NCBI GenBank assembly: GCA_005879815.1
Contig: VBKA01000018.1
Location: 1-7,073, forward strand
Length of the DNA stretch: 7,073 nucleotides
Direction of reading: 5' to 3'
Source: Chloroflexota bacterium
GTDB taxonomy: Bacteria > Chloroflexota > Limnocylindria > QHBO01
Shown here: positions 1 through 6,300 of the stretch, one piece after another
Layout: every line of letters starts with the position of its first letter
Position numbering within the stretch: the first letter of the stretch is position 1
The notes under the pieces: generated by a model
What the model was told of the DNA's origin: nothing
What the model saw: only the letters and a program-made list of their open reading frames with translations
Databases searched by the model: none
Made by a program: the position numbers and the translations under genes

Positions 1-1170
1 CTTGTTCTTGCCTGGCCAATAGAACACCCAGGGGACGGTCGGCTGGAGCCGGATGGTCAGCAGCAGGAAGGCGACGAAGAACTCCCGGAACCAGTTGGCG
101 ATCCGCCCGGTGATGATCAGGCCGAGCGCCGTGTCGGTGTTCCAGTTCAGGAATTGGACGACGCCATCTCGCCGGCCAAGGCTCAGCCCCTGCGCCAGGT
201 ACGAGAGCCCGAACGGGCTTGGTTGGCGACCTCGCAGGAGCGCTGCCAGCGAATCGGCAGCATGCGCACCCATCGGCCCAGCGGCGTAGAGGGACATGCG
301 GATGGGCGTTCCAGGATCGTCAGCGGGCATCGCCGCATCACCTGCCGCATAGATATCGGGGTGCGACAGTGAGCGCATCGCCCTGTCCGTCAGGATCTGG
401 CCGCGCTCATTCACTCGGACCCCAGCGCTGCGCGCGAGATCCGAGACCGCGAAGCCGCCGACCCAGATGCAGACGTCGAAGGGAATCGGTCCCGAGATGG
501 TGTTCGCCTGGTCGGGATCCAGCGAGGTGACCTCCGTGTTTTCGATCAACGTGATGCCGAGTCTCGAGAAGGCTCTGCGGATGTGCCGCTTTGCCGCCTC
601 CGACAGGTTGCTGGCGAAGGATCCGCGTGTGACGACGGTCACGCGCAGCCCCGGGAATCGTTCGGCGAGCTCGGTGCTCACCTCGACGCCGGTGTTCCCC
701 GCTCCAACGAGCAGCACCCGAGCCTTCCGCGCAGCCAGGTCTGGAAGGAGGGGCGCCAGCGCAGCGGCCGAGCGTTCATCCACCGTATATGCGTGCTGGG
801 TCGCGCCCCGCGTGGGACCGACGTCGACGTGGCTTCCGAGCGTGTAGATCAGGTAGTCGTAGCGCAGGTCGACCGGTACGCCCGCGCCGGTCTCCACCTT
901 CGCGATGTGATGGTGTGGGTCGAGCGCGACCACCGTGCCGGGCAGGAATCGGATTCGTGTGTTCGCGAGCATCTTGGCCAGCGCACGCTGAGGAAGGCGT
1001 TCCCCGCTGATGAGCTGGTGATTCCGGACGCGCTCGTTGAAGTCCTCGCTCGCGTTGACGAGCGTGATGGCGACACTGCGCCGATTGGTCTTGTTTGCTA
1101 GGCGCATCGCTGCCATCAGGCCGGCGTAACCCGCACCGAGCACGACGACGCGGGTCGTCTCCTCAGTCAC
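1..1170 (-). CDS. NAD(P)/FAD-dependent oxidoreductase, type II NADH dehydrogenase-like (C-terminus cut by window edge)
   Basis: This is a two-dinucleotide-binding-domain flavoprotein, probably passing electrons from NAD(P)H through FAD to a quinone at the membrane face. There are 390 codons without a stop and the frame is open at base 1. Seen directly: an FAD-binding GAGYAG at residues 12-17, a second Rossmann motif GAGNTG at 156-161 for NAD(P)H, a YTLGS segment near 109-113, and the closing FAD motif YAAGDAA at 274-280. No CxxC redox pair is present, which argues against a disulfide reductase and for the NDH-2/AIF-like group. Residues about 359-385 are hydrophobic and aromatic (FFVAFLLLTI, then WVFYW), a plausible membrane-contacting tail like that of NDH-2. 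The start is GTG at 1170: an in-frame TGA lies four codons upstream, and GAGG (1178-1181) sits 7 nt before it. An ATG at 1172 is out of frame. The quinone-reductase role is inferred from family, not proven. Confidence 0.88.
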   Translation of the reverse strand, partial: MTEETTRVVVLGAGYAGLMAAMRLANKTNRRSVAITLVNASEDFNERVRNHQLISGERLPQRALAKMLANTRIRFLPGTVVALDPHHHIAKVETGAGVPVDLRYDYLIYTLGSHVDVGPTRGATQHAYTVDERSAAALAPLLPDLAARKARVLLVGAGNTGVEVSTELAERFPGLRVTVVTRGSFASNLSEAAKRHIRRAFSRLGITLIENTEVTSLDPDQANTISGPIPFDVCIWVGGFAVSDLARSAGVRVNERGQILTDRAMRSLSHPDIYAAGDAAMPADDPGTPIRMSLYAAGPMGAHAADSLAALLRGRQPSPFGLSYLAQGLSLGRRDGVVQFLNWNTDTALGLIITGRIANWFREFFVAFLLLTIRLQPTVPWVFYWPGKNK

Positions 1171-1225
1171 ATCAATACCTCACTCGTGCGTTGTTCTTGA
1201 CCACGAGACAAGAGAGGTAATTGAT
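1171..1225 (-). promoter_or_regulatory. Nested inverted repeat covering the ribosome-binding site of the oxidoreductase gene
   Basis: On the plus strand ATCAATACCTC (1171-1181) is mirrored by GAGGTAATTGAT (1214-1225): eleven pairs with one bulged base. Inside it CTCGTG (1183-1188) is mirrored by CACGAG (1202-1207). In the minus-strand transcript this folds into a two-step stem-loop ending right next to the GTG start at 1170, and it pairs the GAGG Shine-Dalgarno at 1178-1181. A competing small hairpin, TCTTG (1195-1199) with CAAGA (1209-1213), shares the inner region and would exclude the inner stem. It could be an RNA control element or a DNA operator for a dimeric regulator. There is no U-run, so an intrinsic terminator is unlikely. 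The remaining 52 bp to the upstream stop codon (1226-1277) hold no clear promoter. Confidence 0.45.
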
Positions 1226-1277
1226 CTGTGACAGGCGCGAACGCGTATCGGTCAGCCGTCGCAGGCGATCCTGGCAG

Positions 1278-3788
1278 CTATTCCATGGCCCGAGCCAGGG
1301 CGACGGCCTCCGCGAGCGTCAGGCTCGAGCCCGCTTCCCACTCTGCCTCGAACCGCTGTCCCAGTCGCGCGCGGACAGATTGCTCGATCTTCTTGATCAG
1401 ACGGCCCTCGAACCGAGGGTCCGGTTCAGATCCTTCTTCGTCGGAGATCGTTAGAGCCTCCGCGAGGAGGCGTGTAGCAACCGGGGCGTCGACCTCCATC
1501 TCAATGGCGGCCAGGAGGATGAGCGCCTTGATGATCTGGGTCGGAGAGCCAATCTCAACGGCCTCGACGAGAACGCCCTTCATGAGCGGCAGTGCCTCAG
1601 CAGATTCATCAGCTGTGACCAGCGCGTATCCAACGTCGAGCTCCGCGTTCACCGCCTCCCACCGCCGCCCCAGACGCCGGAAGATATCCGCCGCCGCCTT
1701 GAGCGCTTCCCGCGCACGGTCAGGGTTCCGCTCTTCGATGAACGTCATTCCGCGCAGGTAGGTGACCCAGCCGAGCCCGGCTTCGTTTGCCAGCTCTCGA
1801 AGCAGCCGTTCGCACTCGTCGAGCAGGCGTCGACGTTCGTCAAGATCGGGCTCGTCGAAGCTCAGCACGCGAAGTGCCCACTCGATCTGACGCTTGTCCT
1901 GCCTCGCGCGCGCGAGAGGGAGGCTCTGGTTAGCGTATGCCCGCGCGACCTCGGCCTCGCCCAGATTCGACGCCGCGAGCGCCGCGGCACCCAGGGCCTC
2001 CCCTACAAGAAAGGCATCAGTGGCGGCTGATCGGCCAAGTGCGGATGTCAGCCACCCGTACAACTCGCGCAGGCTCGCGCGTGTCCAAAGACACCAGAAC
2101 GCACCCGTGGCCAGGCGAAGTTCGCGCTCTCTGTCGCCGATGGAGATCAGCCAATCGAGCGAGCGCCGGATGTTGTTGAGCTCCGGGTAGAGGGCGCGAC
2201 CCTGCTCGGTATCCTCATCAGGAACTCCCTTGCCGGCCGCTTCCGCCAGTGTGATGAGGTAGTCGGCGTGCTTTTCTGCGAGCAGTGGCGCCTCGCCACG
2301 TCGCCGAAGCTGCTCCGCCGCGTACTCCCGCACGGTTTCGAGCATCGAGAAACGGTTGGCTTGTCGGCTGATCAGACTCTTGTCGATCAGTGATTGGAGC
2401 GTATCGATGTCCGCTTCGCATACCTCCTCGGCTGCCTCAAGGGTGCATCCCCCCTGGAATACCGACATGCGTTCGAACAGCCGCTGTTCATGCTGATCAA
2501 GCAGGTCGTAGCTCCATTCGATCGTCGCCCACAGCGTCTGCTGCCGGGGATCGACGCCGCGGCCGGCCTTGAGGAGCTCGAGCCGTTTGGAGAGACGGGC
2601 AAGCAGCTGCTCGGGGGAAAGGACAGCCACGCGGGTGGCGGCGAGCTCGAGCGCGAGCGGCAGGTTATCCAGTTGAGCGCAGAGCTGCTGAACGATTGGG
2701 CTGGGCTCGAACCGGGGATCCGTCGCCCGCGCCCGAGCGATGAAGAGCTCGACCGCATCCTGAACCTGAAGCGGAGAGACCGGATACACCTGCTCGCCAG
2801 GAAGGCGAAGCACCTCGCGGCTCGTTACGAGCAACTGAAGGTTCGGGCATGCGGCGATCGCCCCCGCCAGGTCAGCTGATGCATCGATGAGATGCTCGAA
2901 GTTGTCGAGGACCAGGAGAAGCCGTCGGTCGCCGATGCGCTGAGCCAAACCGTCTGTGGTCCCAATCGACTGAGCGGCCGCTTCGAGCACGAGCTTTGGG
3001 TCGCGCAGCCCAGCGAGCGGGACCCAATAGACGCCGTCGGGATATCGGTCAGAGCCTTCCGCGGCTGCTTGGAGCGCAAGCCTGGTCTTGCCGGTCCCCG
3101 CCGCGCCGGTCAACGTCAGCAGTCGCGGGCCGCCTTCGAGCAGCGCGACAACCTCCTGCAGCTCCTCCTCGCGCCCCAGGAAGGGTGTCGGAGGAATCGG
3201 GAGGTTCGTCCGCTGCATGCTTTTCAGCGGCGGGAAGACTTCCCCGCCGACCTGATAGATCCGCTCCGGCGCCGCCAGATCCTTTAGGCGGTGGTCGCCG
3301 AGGTCACGCAGGCTGTTGGGCTCCAGCAGCGATGCGGTCGACGACGAGATCAGGACCTGGCCGCCATGGCCGGCCCCTGCGATCCGCGCTGCTCGGTGGA
3401 CGTCCGGTCCTACGTAGCCCTCGGCGGTCATGTGCGGCGTTCCGGTGTGGATTCCCATGCGCACGCGGATTGGTCCAGCCTCGAGCACCTGCTGCGCTTC
3501 AGTCGCGGCGGCAACGGCGCCGGGTGCGGTTGGAAAGGCGACGAAGAACGCATCGCCTTGCGTATCCACCTCGACGCCGTTGTGTCGAGCGAACGCCTCG
3601 CGAAGCGCACGACGGTGCTGCGCCAGCGCCTCTGCGTAGTCGGAGGCGCCCAGCTGTTGCAAGAGCCTCGTCGAACCCTCGATATCGGTGAAGAGAAACG
3701 TGACGGTTCCGGTGGGAAGGTCGCGGGCCACAGACCTATTCAAGCGCCACCCCAGCCGCGCTGTCGACCCGGAGCGATCACAATGCAT
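1278..3788 (-). CDS. Class III nucleotide-cyclase domain / STAND (NB-ARC) ATPase / TPR-like repeat signalling protein
   Basis: An 836-residue cytoplasmic signal protein. Residues about 24-180 form a class III cyclase homology domain: metal Asp35 in FTDIEGST, Asp79 in QGDAFF, and Arg135 in VHRAARI are kept. By alignment to the usual spacing the adenine-contacting Lys is Asp75, the adenine-contacting Asp is Gly124 and the transition-state Asn is His131, so cyclase activity or substrate is uncertain. Next comes a STAND ATPase: Walker A GAAGTGKT (228-235), Walker B LLLVLDN (290-296), sensor TSRE (322-325) and NLPLAL (375-380, the GLPLA-type motif), then a winged-helix region. From about 510 to the end are Ala/Leu-rich helical repeats of TPR type. 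No LuxR HTH follows, so output is not direct DNA binding. Start ATG 3788 is chosen because GGAG (3798-3801) lies 9 nt upstream; GTG 3731 would start just before LPTGTVTF, as many relatives do. Open frame extending upstream to 4094 is Arg-rich antisense of the VOC gene and is not counted. Confidence 0.9.
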   Translation of the reverse strand: MHCDRSGSTARLGWRLNRSVARDLPTGTVTFLFTDIEGSTRLLQQLGASDYAEALAQHRRALREAFARHNGVEVDTQGDAFFVAFPTAPGAVAAATEAQQVLEAGPIRVRMGIHTGTPHMTAEGYVGPDVHRAARIAGAGHGGQVLISSSTASLLEPNSLRDLGDHRLKDLAAPERIYQVGGEVFPPLKSMQRTNLPIPPTPFLGREEELQEVVALLEGGPRLLTLTGAAGTGKTRLALQAAAEGSDRYPDGVYWVPLAGLRDPKLVLEAAAQSIGTTDGLAQRIGDRRLLLVLDNFEHLIDASADLAGAIAACPNLQLLVTSREVLRLPGEQVYPVSPLQVQDAVELFIARARATDPRFEPSPIVQQLCAQLDNLPLALELAATRVAVLSPEQLLARLSKRLELLKAGRGVDPRQQTLWATIEWSYDLLDQHEQRLFERMSVFQGGCTLEAAEEVCEADIDTLQSLIDKSLISRQANRFSMLETVREYAAEQLRRRGEAPLLAEKHADYLITLAEAAGKGVPDEDTEQGRALYPELNNIRRSLDWLISIGDRERELRLATGAFWCLWTRASLRELYGWLTSALGRSAATDAFLVGEALGAAALAASNLGEAEVARAYANQSLPLARARQDKRQIEWALRVLSFDEPDLDERRRLLDECERLLRELANEAGLGWVTYLRGMTFIEERNPDRAREALKAAADIFRRLGRRWEAVNAELDVGYALVTADESAEALPLMKGVLVEAVEIGSPTQIIKALILLAAIEMEVDAPVATRLLAEALTISDEEGSEPDPRFEGRLIKKIEQSVRARLGQRFEAEWEAGSSLTLAEAVALARAME

Positions 3789-3814
3789 CAGATCACGCTC
3801 CAAAAGGTGACGAC
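3789..3814. promoter_or_regulatory. 26-bp divergent start region with both ribosome-binding sites
   Basis: This gap separates the chosen ATG of the cyclase-STAND gene (3788, minus) from the chosen GTG of the VOC gene (3815, plus). It holds GGAG for the minus gene (complement of 3798-3801, 9-nt spacer) and AAGG for the plus gene (3804-3807, 7-nt spacer). GATCAC occurs twice in direct orientation, at 3776-3781 and 3791-3796, either side of the minus start. I could not identify good -35/-10 pairs for either direction. If both starts are right, each promoter must lie within the other gene's reading frame; starts at 3731 and 3830 would open a gap of about 98 bp instead. Confidence 0.45.
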
Positions 3815-4195
3815 GTGCTTGCCGATGGGATGTTAGTGACCACGGTCGCGGTGACCGACCTCGAGCGCGCCAAACGGTTCTTTGGGGAACAGCTGGGCTT
3901 GCCGCTGCTCGACGAAACGCCGTTCGCCCTCCGCTTCGGCGGGGGCAATGGAACCCAGGTCTCCGTGCGGCGCGGCCAGCCGAACGTCGGCCAGACGGTC
4001 GGCCACTTTGAGGTCGCCGACATCGAGGCCACCGTCCGCGATCTTCTATCGCGCGACGTCCCTTTTGACGAGTACGAGACGCCAAAGACGACAAACTTCA
4101 TCGCGCAGATCGGTCCGGCGCGTGGCGCCTGGTTCAAAGACCCCGACGGCAACGTGTTCGGCCTGCGCGAGGGACCGATTCCCGCAGCCACATAA
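3815..4195 (+). CDS. VOC family protein (glyoxalase/bleomycin-resistance fold)
   Basis: A 126-residue protein with the two-module VOC layout. Module 1 runs from TTVAVTDLERAKRFF (9-23) and LGL (27-29) to TQVSV (47-51). Module 2 runs from GHFEVADIEATV (63-74) to WFKDPDGNVFGL (106-117), a typical VOC ending. The four positions that hold His/Glu metal ligands in glyoxalase I-type enzymes do not appear to be filled: there is no His in the first strand, and Gly116 sits where the last Glu of a DPDGNxxE motif is expected. It may therefore bind a ligand without catalysis, or use other ligands; the substrate is unknown. GTG 3815 is preferred because AAGG lies 7 nt upstream; ATG 3830 and GTG 3836 are alternatives and lose only a few residues before the fold. 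The gene is divergent from the cyclase-STAND gene and precedes the glycosyltransferase gene by 26 bp. Confidence 0.88.
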   Translation: MLADGMLVTTVAVTDLERAKRFFGEQLGLPLLDETPFALRFGGGNGTQVSVRRGQPNVGQTVGHFEVADIEATVRDLLSRDVPFDEYETPKTTNFIAQIGPARGAWFKDPDGNVFGLREGPIPAAT

Positions 4196-4221
4196 CCTCA
4201 CCCGGCGTCCATCATTCGCCG

Positions 4222-5697
4222 GTGGCTCGCCGCTGGCTCGTCGTCCTCGCCCTGGCTACTACCGTTGTCGGCGCGGCCGTTCTGCGCTTCTGGGACCTGG
4301 GGGGTAACCCGGGCGGGCTCTTTACCGACGAGGCTGCGGAGGCGCTCTCAGCGCATCGGATCCTGACCGAGCCGGGATTCCACCCGGTCTTCTTCACCGA
4401 TGGGGGCGGACGCGAGGCGCTGTTCGCCTACCTGGTGGCGGCCGTGTTCCGCTTCGCCGGCGAGACGACCCTGGCATTGCGGGCAACCGCCGCGGGCATC
4501 GGGGTGGCGGCCGTCCTCGCGATCTGGCTGCTAGGCCGCCGGTTCAGCGAGGGAGCCGGGCTCGTCGCCGCCGCTTGGGTGGCCGGCTCGCTGTGGCTGA
4601 TCTGCATCAGCCGGGACGGGATGCGAAACGTCCTCGTGCCGCTGCTTGGAGCGCTGGCCATGGTCGCTCTCCTCGCCTGGGCAGATAGACCGACTCGGCT
4701 CCGAGCCTCGCTCGTCGGCGGCGTGAGCTCGCTTGCGGCGCTCTACACCTACCAGCCGCTGAAGCTCCTCCCAGTGCTCGTTGTCCTGTGGCTCGTCTGG
4801 CTGCGGCGCGCGGATCGCGACCGATATCTCCGCCTGCACCGGGAGATTGCATGGTTCGTCGCTGCTTTCGCGGTTGTCGCCGCGCCAATGCTGGTCGTCG
4901 CAGTCACCCATCCTTCGACCTACTTCGGTCGCGCGCTGGGCGTGACCCCATTCGCGCCAGGGGAGGGCGGGCTCAGCCTCGTCGAACACTGGCTGCGAAC
5001 GCTTGGCATGTTTGCATTGACCGGTGATCCAAATCCCCGCCACGACGTGGCGGCGCTCCCATTGCTGGGGTGGCCGGTCTTCGTCCTGGCGGTCGTCGGC
5101 GTGGCGCGCCTGTGGGGCGACCGCTGGACGCCGGCAGCCTCGCTGGTCCTCCTTAGCCTTCCGCTATTCCTGCTGCCACCCCTGATTGCCACCGAGGGCG
5201 GCTCGCCCCATTTCCTCCGTTCCCTGGGCCTGGCTGCGCCGCTGGCGGTGACGATTGGCCTTGGAATGGTCGAAGTGGTGCGGGCGATTCGAGACCGATT
5301 GGGTGGCCTCGCCCAAAGCGCCGCGGTCGCGGTCGCAGCGGGTGGGCTGCTCGCCCTCGCGGTAGGCAGCGGAGCGGCCTACTTGACCAGGCCCGTCGCG
5401 GACCGCTACGACGCCTATCGATTCGACCTCGTGGCGATCGCCCACGCCGCCGGGCCGGCCGACGCCGTGATCGTTGACGACTACAGCGCAACGGTCATTC
5501 GATTCCTCGATGCCAGCCAGCCACCCTCGGTGATTGCCCCGGGTTCCACGGCTCCTCACGCAACCCGGTTCCGACGGGTGCTGGCCCTCAGCCCGGGCGA
5601 CCTGACCCGCGCCCTCGGAGCGGAGATCGAGCCGCGGATATCCGTCGTCGACAGCCGGCCGGACGGCCGTCCGAGCGTCTACGCCGCGTCCCCGTGA
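4222..5697 (+). CDS. GT-C fold membrane glycosyltransferase (ArnT/PMT, family 39-like)
   Basis: A 491-residue multi-spanning membrane protein, likely transferring a sugar from a polyprenyl-phosphate donor on the outer face of the cytoplasmic membrane. The first membrane helix (about 5-21) is followed by the loop LRFWDLGGNPGGLFTDEAAEA, whose Asp36-Glu37 pair matches the acidic catalytic motif after helix 1 of GT-C enzymes. GGGREALFAY (61-70) and ISRDGMRNVLVP (129-140) resemble conserved blocks of ArnT/PMT-like bacterial proteins. Many further hydrophobic helices follow to about residue 395, then a soluble tail of about 90 residues containing AVIVDDY and VVDSRPDG. The acceptor (lipid, protein or polymer) cannot be told. 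GTG 4222 is the only usual start near the open 5' end and has no clear Shine-Dalgarno; with 26 bp after the VOC stop, translation may depend on upstream coupling. The antisense open frames across it are high-GC shadows. Confidence 0.85.
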   Translation: MARRWLVVLALATTVVGAAVLRFWDLGGNPGGLFTDEAAEALSAHRILTEPGFHPVFFTDGGGREALFAYLVAAVFRFAGETTLALRATAAGIGVAAVLAIWLLGRRFSEGAGLVAAAWVAGSLWLICISRDGMRNVLVPLLGALAMVALLAWADRPTRLRASLVGGVSSLAALYTYQPLKLLPVLVVLWLVWLRRADRDRYLRLHREIAWFVAAFAVVAAPMLVVAVTHPSTYFGRALGVTPFAPGEGGLSLVEHWLRTLGMFALTGDPNPRHDVAALPLLGWPVFVLAVVGVARLWGDRWTPAASLVLLSLPLFLLPPLIATEGGSPHFLRSLGLAAPLAVTIGLGMVEVVRAIRDRLGGLAQSAAVAVAAGGLLALAVGSGAAYLTRPVADRYDAYRFDLVAIAHAAGPADAVIVDDYSATVIRFLDASQPPSVIAPGSTAPHATRFRRVLALSPGDLTRALGAEIEPRISVVDSRPDGRPSVYAASP

Positions 5698-5779
5698 CGA
5701 CCGGCTCACCGAGGCGCGGGTACCATGCAGGCCAGGTCGACCCGAGCCGCCTCGACGGCCCAAGCGAGGATTCCAGCTG

Positions 5780-5803
5780 ATGCCCGCCAGGACCCACGCG
5801 TGA
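5780..5803 (+). other. Possible 7-codon leader mini-ORF overlapping the SRPBCC start
   Basis: ATG 5780 opens MPARTHA and stops at TGA 5801-5803. The stop overlaps the GTG start at 5800 as GTGA, the classic arrangement for translational coupling. GAGGA at 5766-5770 stands 9 nt before this ATG, a stronger Shine-Dalgarno than most in the window. It could be a leader peptide, or the match could be chance if the SRPBCC gene really starts at ATG 5725, in which case this stretch is coding in another frame. Confidence 0.25.
5789..5792 (+). promoter_or_regulatory. Shine-Dalgarno deciding the SRPBCC start
   Basis: AGGA here is 7 nt upstream of GTG 5800, ideal spacing. The rival ATG 5725 has only GAGG at 5711-5714, 10 nt away. 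Confidence 0.5.
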
Positions 5804-6249
5804 AAGAAGCGCAGCGCAGCGCGGAGATCGCGCTCCCCGCCGCCGAGGTCTTCGCCTTCCTGTCGAACCTCGAGAACCTCCCGCGCTGGCAGTCGGGGAT
5901 CGTCCGCGCCGAACAGACATCATCGGGCGCAATCGGCGTCGGGTCGACGGCGGTTGTCGAGCGCCGAATGTTCGGGCAGCAGATCGTCGCCGACCTGGTG
6001 GTCACCGTCTACGAGCCGCCGCGCCGGATGGTCCTCAACACGGAAACCAGCGGCGTTTCCGTACAGGCCAGGGTGGCGATCGAGCCGCTCGAGGCAGGGC
6101 GTTGCCGGGTGACGTTCGGCATGGCCATCGAGACGAGCGGCTTCTTCATGAAGGCGGTGGAGCCGATGGTGGCGCAGGCCGCCGAGGCGGATATCGAGGC
6201 GAGCTTGGCCCGCCTCCGCGAGGTTCTCGCCGAGGCGCCAACGGGCTGA
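5800..6249 (+). CDS. SRPBCC / polyketide cyclase-like (START-type) ligand-binding protein
   Basis: A 149-residue protein of the helix-grip SRPBCC superfamily, which forms a deep hydrophobic pocket for small molecules and lipids. The family opening is clear: SAEIALPAAEVFAFLSNLENLPRW (residues 7-30; the Pro-Ala-x-x-Val-Phe and the Trp before the first loop are typical). Then come the strands around TAVVERRMFGQQIVADLVV and PPRRMVLNT, and an amphipathic C-terminal helix (AQAAEADIEASLARLREVL). No catalytic residues can be named, so ligand and reaction are unknown. GTG 5800 is chosen because AGGA lies 7 nt upstream and the protein then begins right before the fold, at the usual length of about 145-150. 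Starting at ATG 5725 would add 25 Ala/Arg-rich residues with weaker coding bias. It follows the glycosyltransferase by 102 bp and precedes the TIGR03118-like gene by 51 bp. Confidence 0.85.
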   Translation: MKEAQRSAEIALPAAEVFAFLSNLENLPRWQSGIVRAEQTSSGAIGVGSTAVVERRMFGQQIVADLVVTVYEPPRRMVLNTETSGVSVQARVAIEPLEAGRCRVTFGMAIETSGFFMKAVEPMVAQAAEADIEASLARLREVLAEAPTG

Positions 6250-6289
6250 TCGCGTAACCGGCCGGGTATTCATCGGTACCGGACTCTGT

Positions 6290-6295
6290 GGAGGA
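6290..6295 (+). promoter_or_regulatory. Strong Shine-Dalgarno for the exported TIGR03118-like protein
   Basis: GGAGGA ends 5 nt before ATG 6301 and fixes that start. It is the best ribosome-binding site in the window. The rest of the 51-bp gap (6250-6289) has two CCGG-rich short repeats but no convincing promoter or terminator. Confidence 0.65.
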
Positions 6296-6300
6296 TACCG

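Noticed and set aside
1171..1225. Reading the ATCAA/TTGAT arms as an FNR/CRP-type site
   Set aside because: The half-sites face the wrong way (ATCAA first) and are far apart, unlike TTGAT-N4-ATCAA.
3756..3784. CACAAT (3779-3784) as a -10 box for the VOC gene
   Set aside because: Only four of six matches and no fitting -35 hexamer at 16-18 bp upstream.
3291..3836. 181-residue plus-strand open frame across the cyclase domain
   Set aside because: It is antisense to the conserved cyclase motifs and has no recognisable family features.
3789..4094. N-terminal extension of the cyclase-STAND reading frame to base 4094, which would give 938 residues
   Set aside because: The extra residues are Arg/Ala/Gly-rich without motifs and lie exactly antisense to the well-supported VOC gene; a good ATG with GGAG lies at 3788.
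5660..5673. Perfect 14-bp palindrome CGGACGGCCGTCCG near the glycosyltransferase stop, considered as a terminator or operator
   Set aside because: It lies inside coding sequence, has no T-run, and one palindrome of this size is not unexpected in several kb of GC-rich DNA.
5164..5763. 199-residue minus-strand open frame opposite the glycosyltransferase end
   Set aside because: Arg/Gly-rich composition and no family motif; it is the antisense shadow of a clear coding frame in high-GC DNA.
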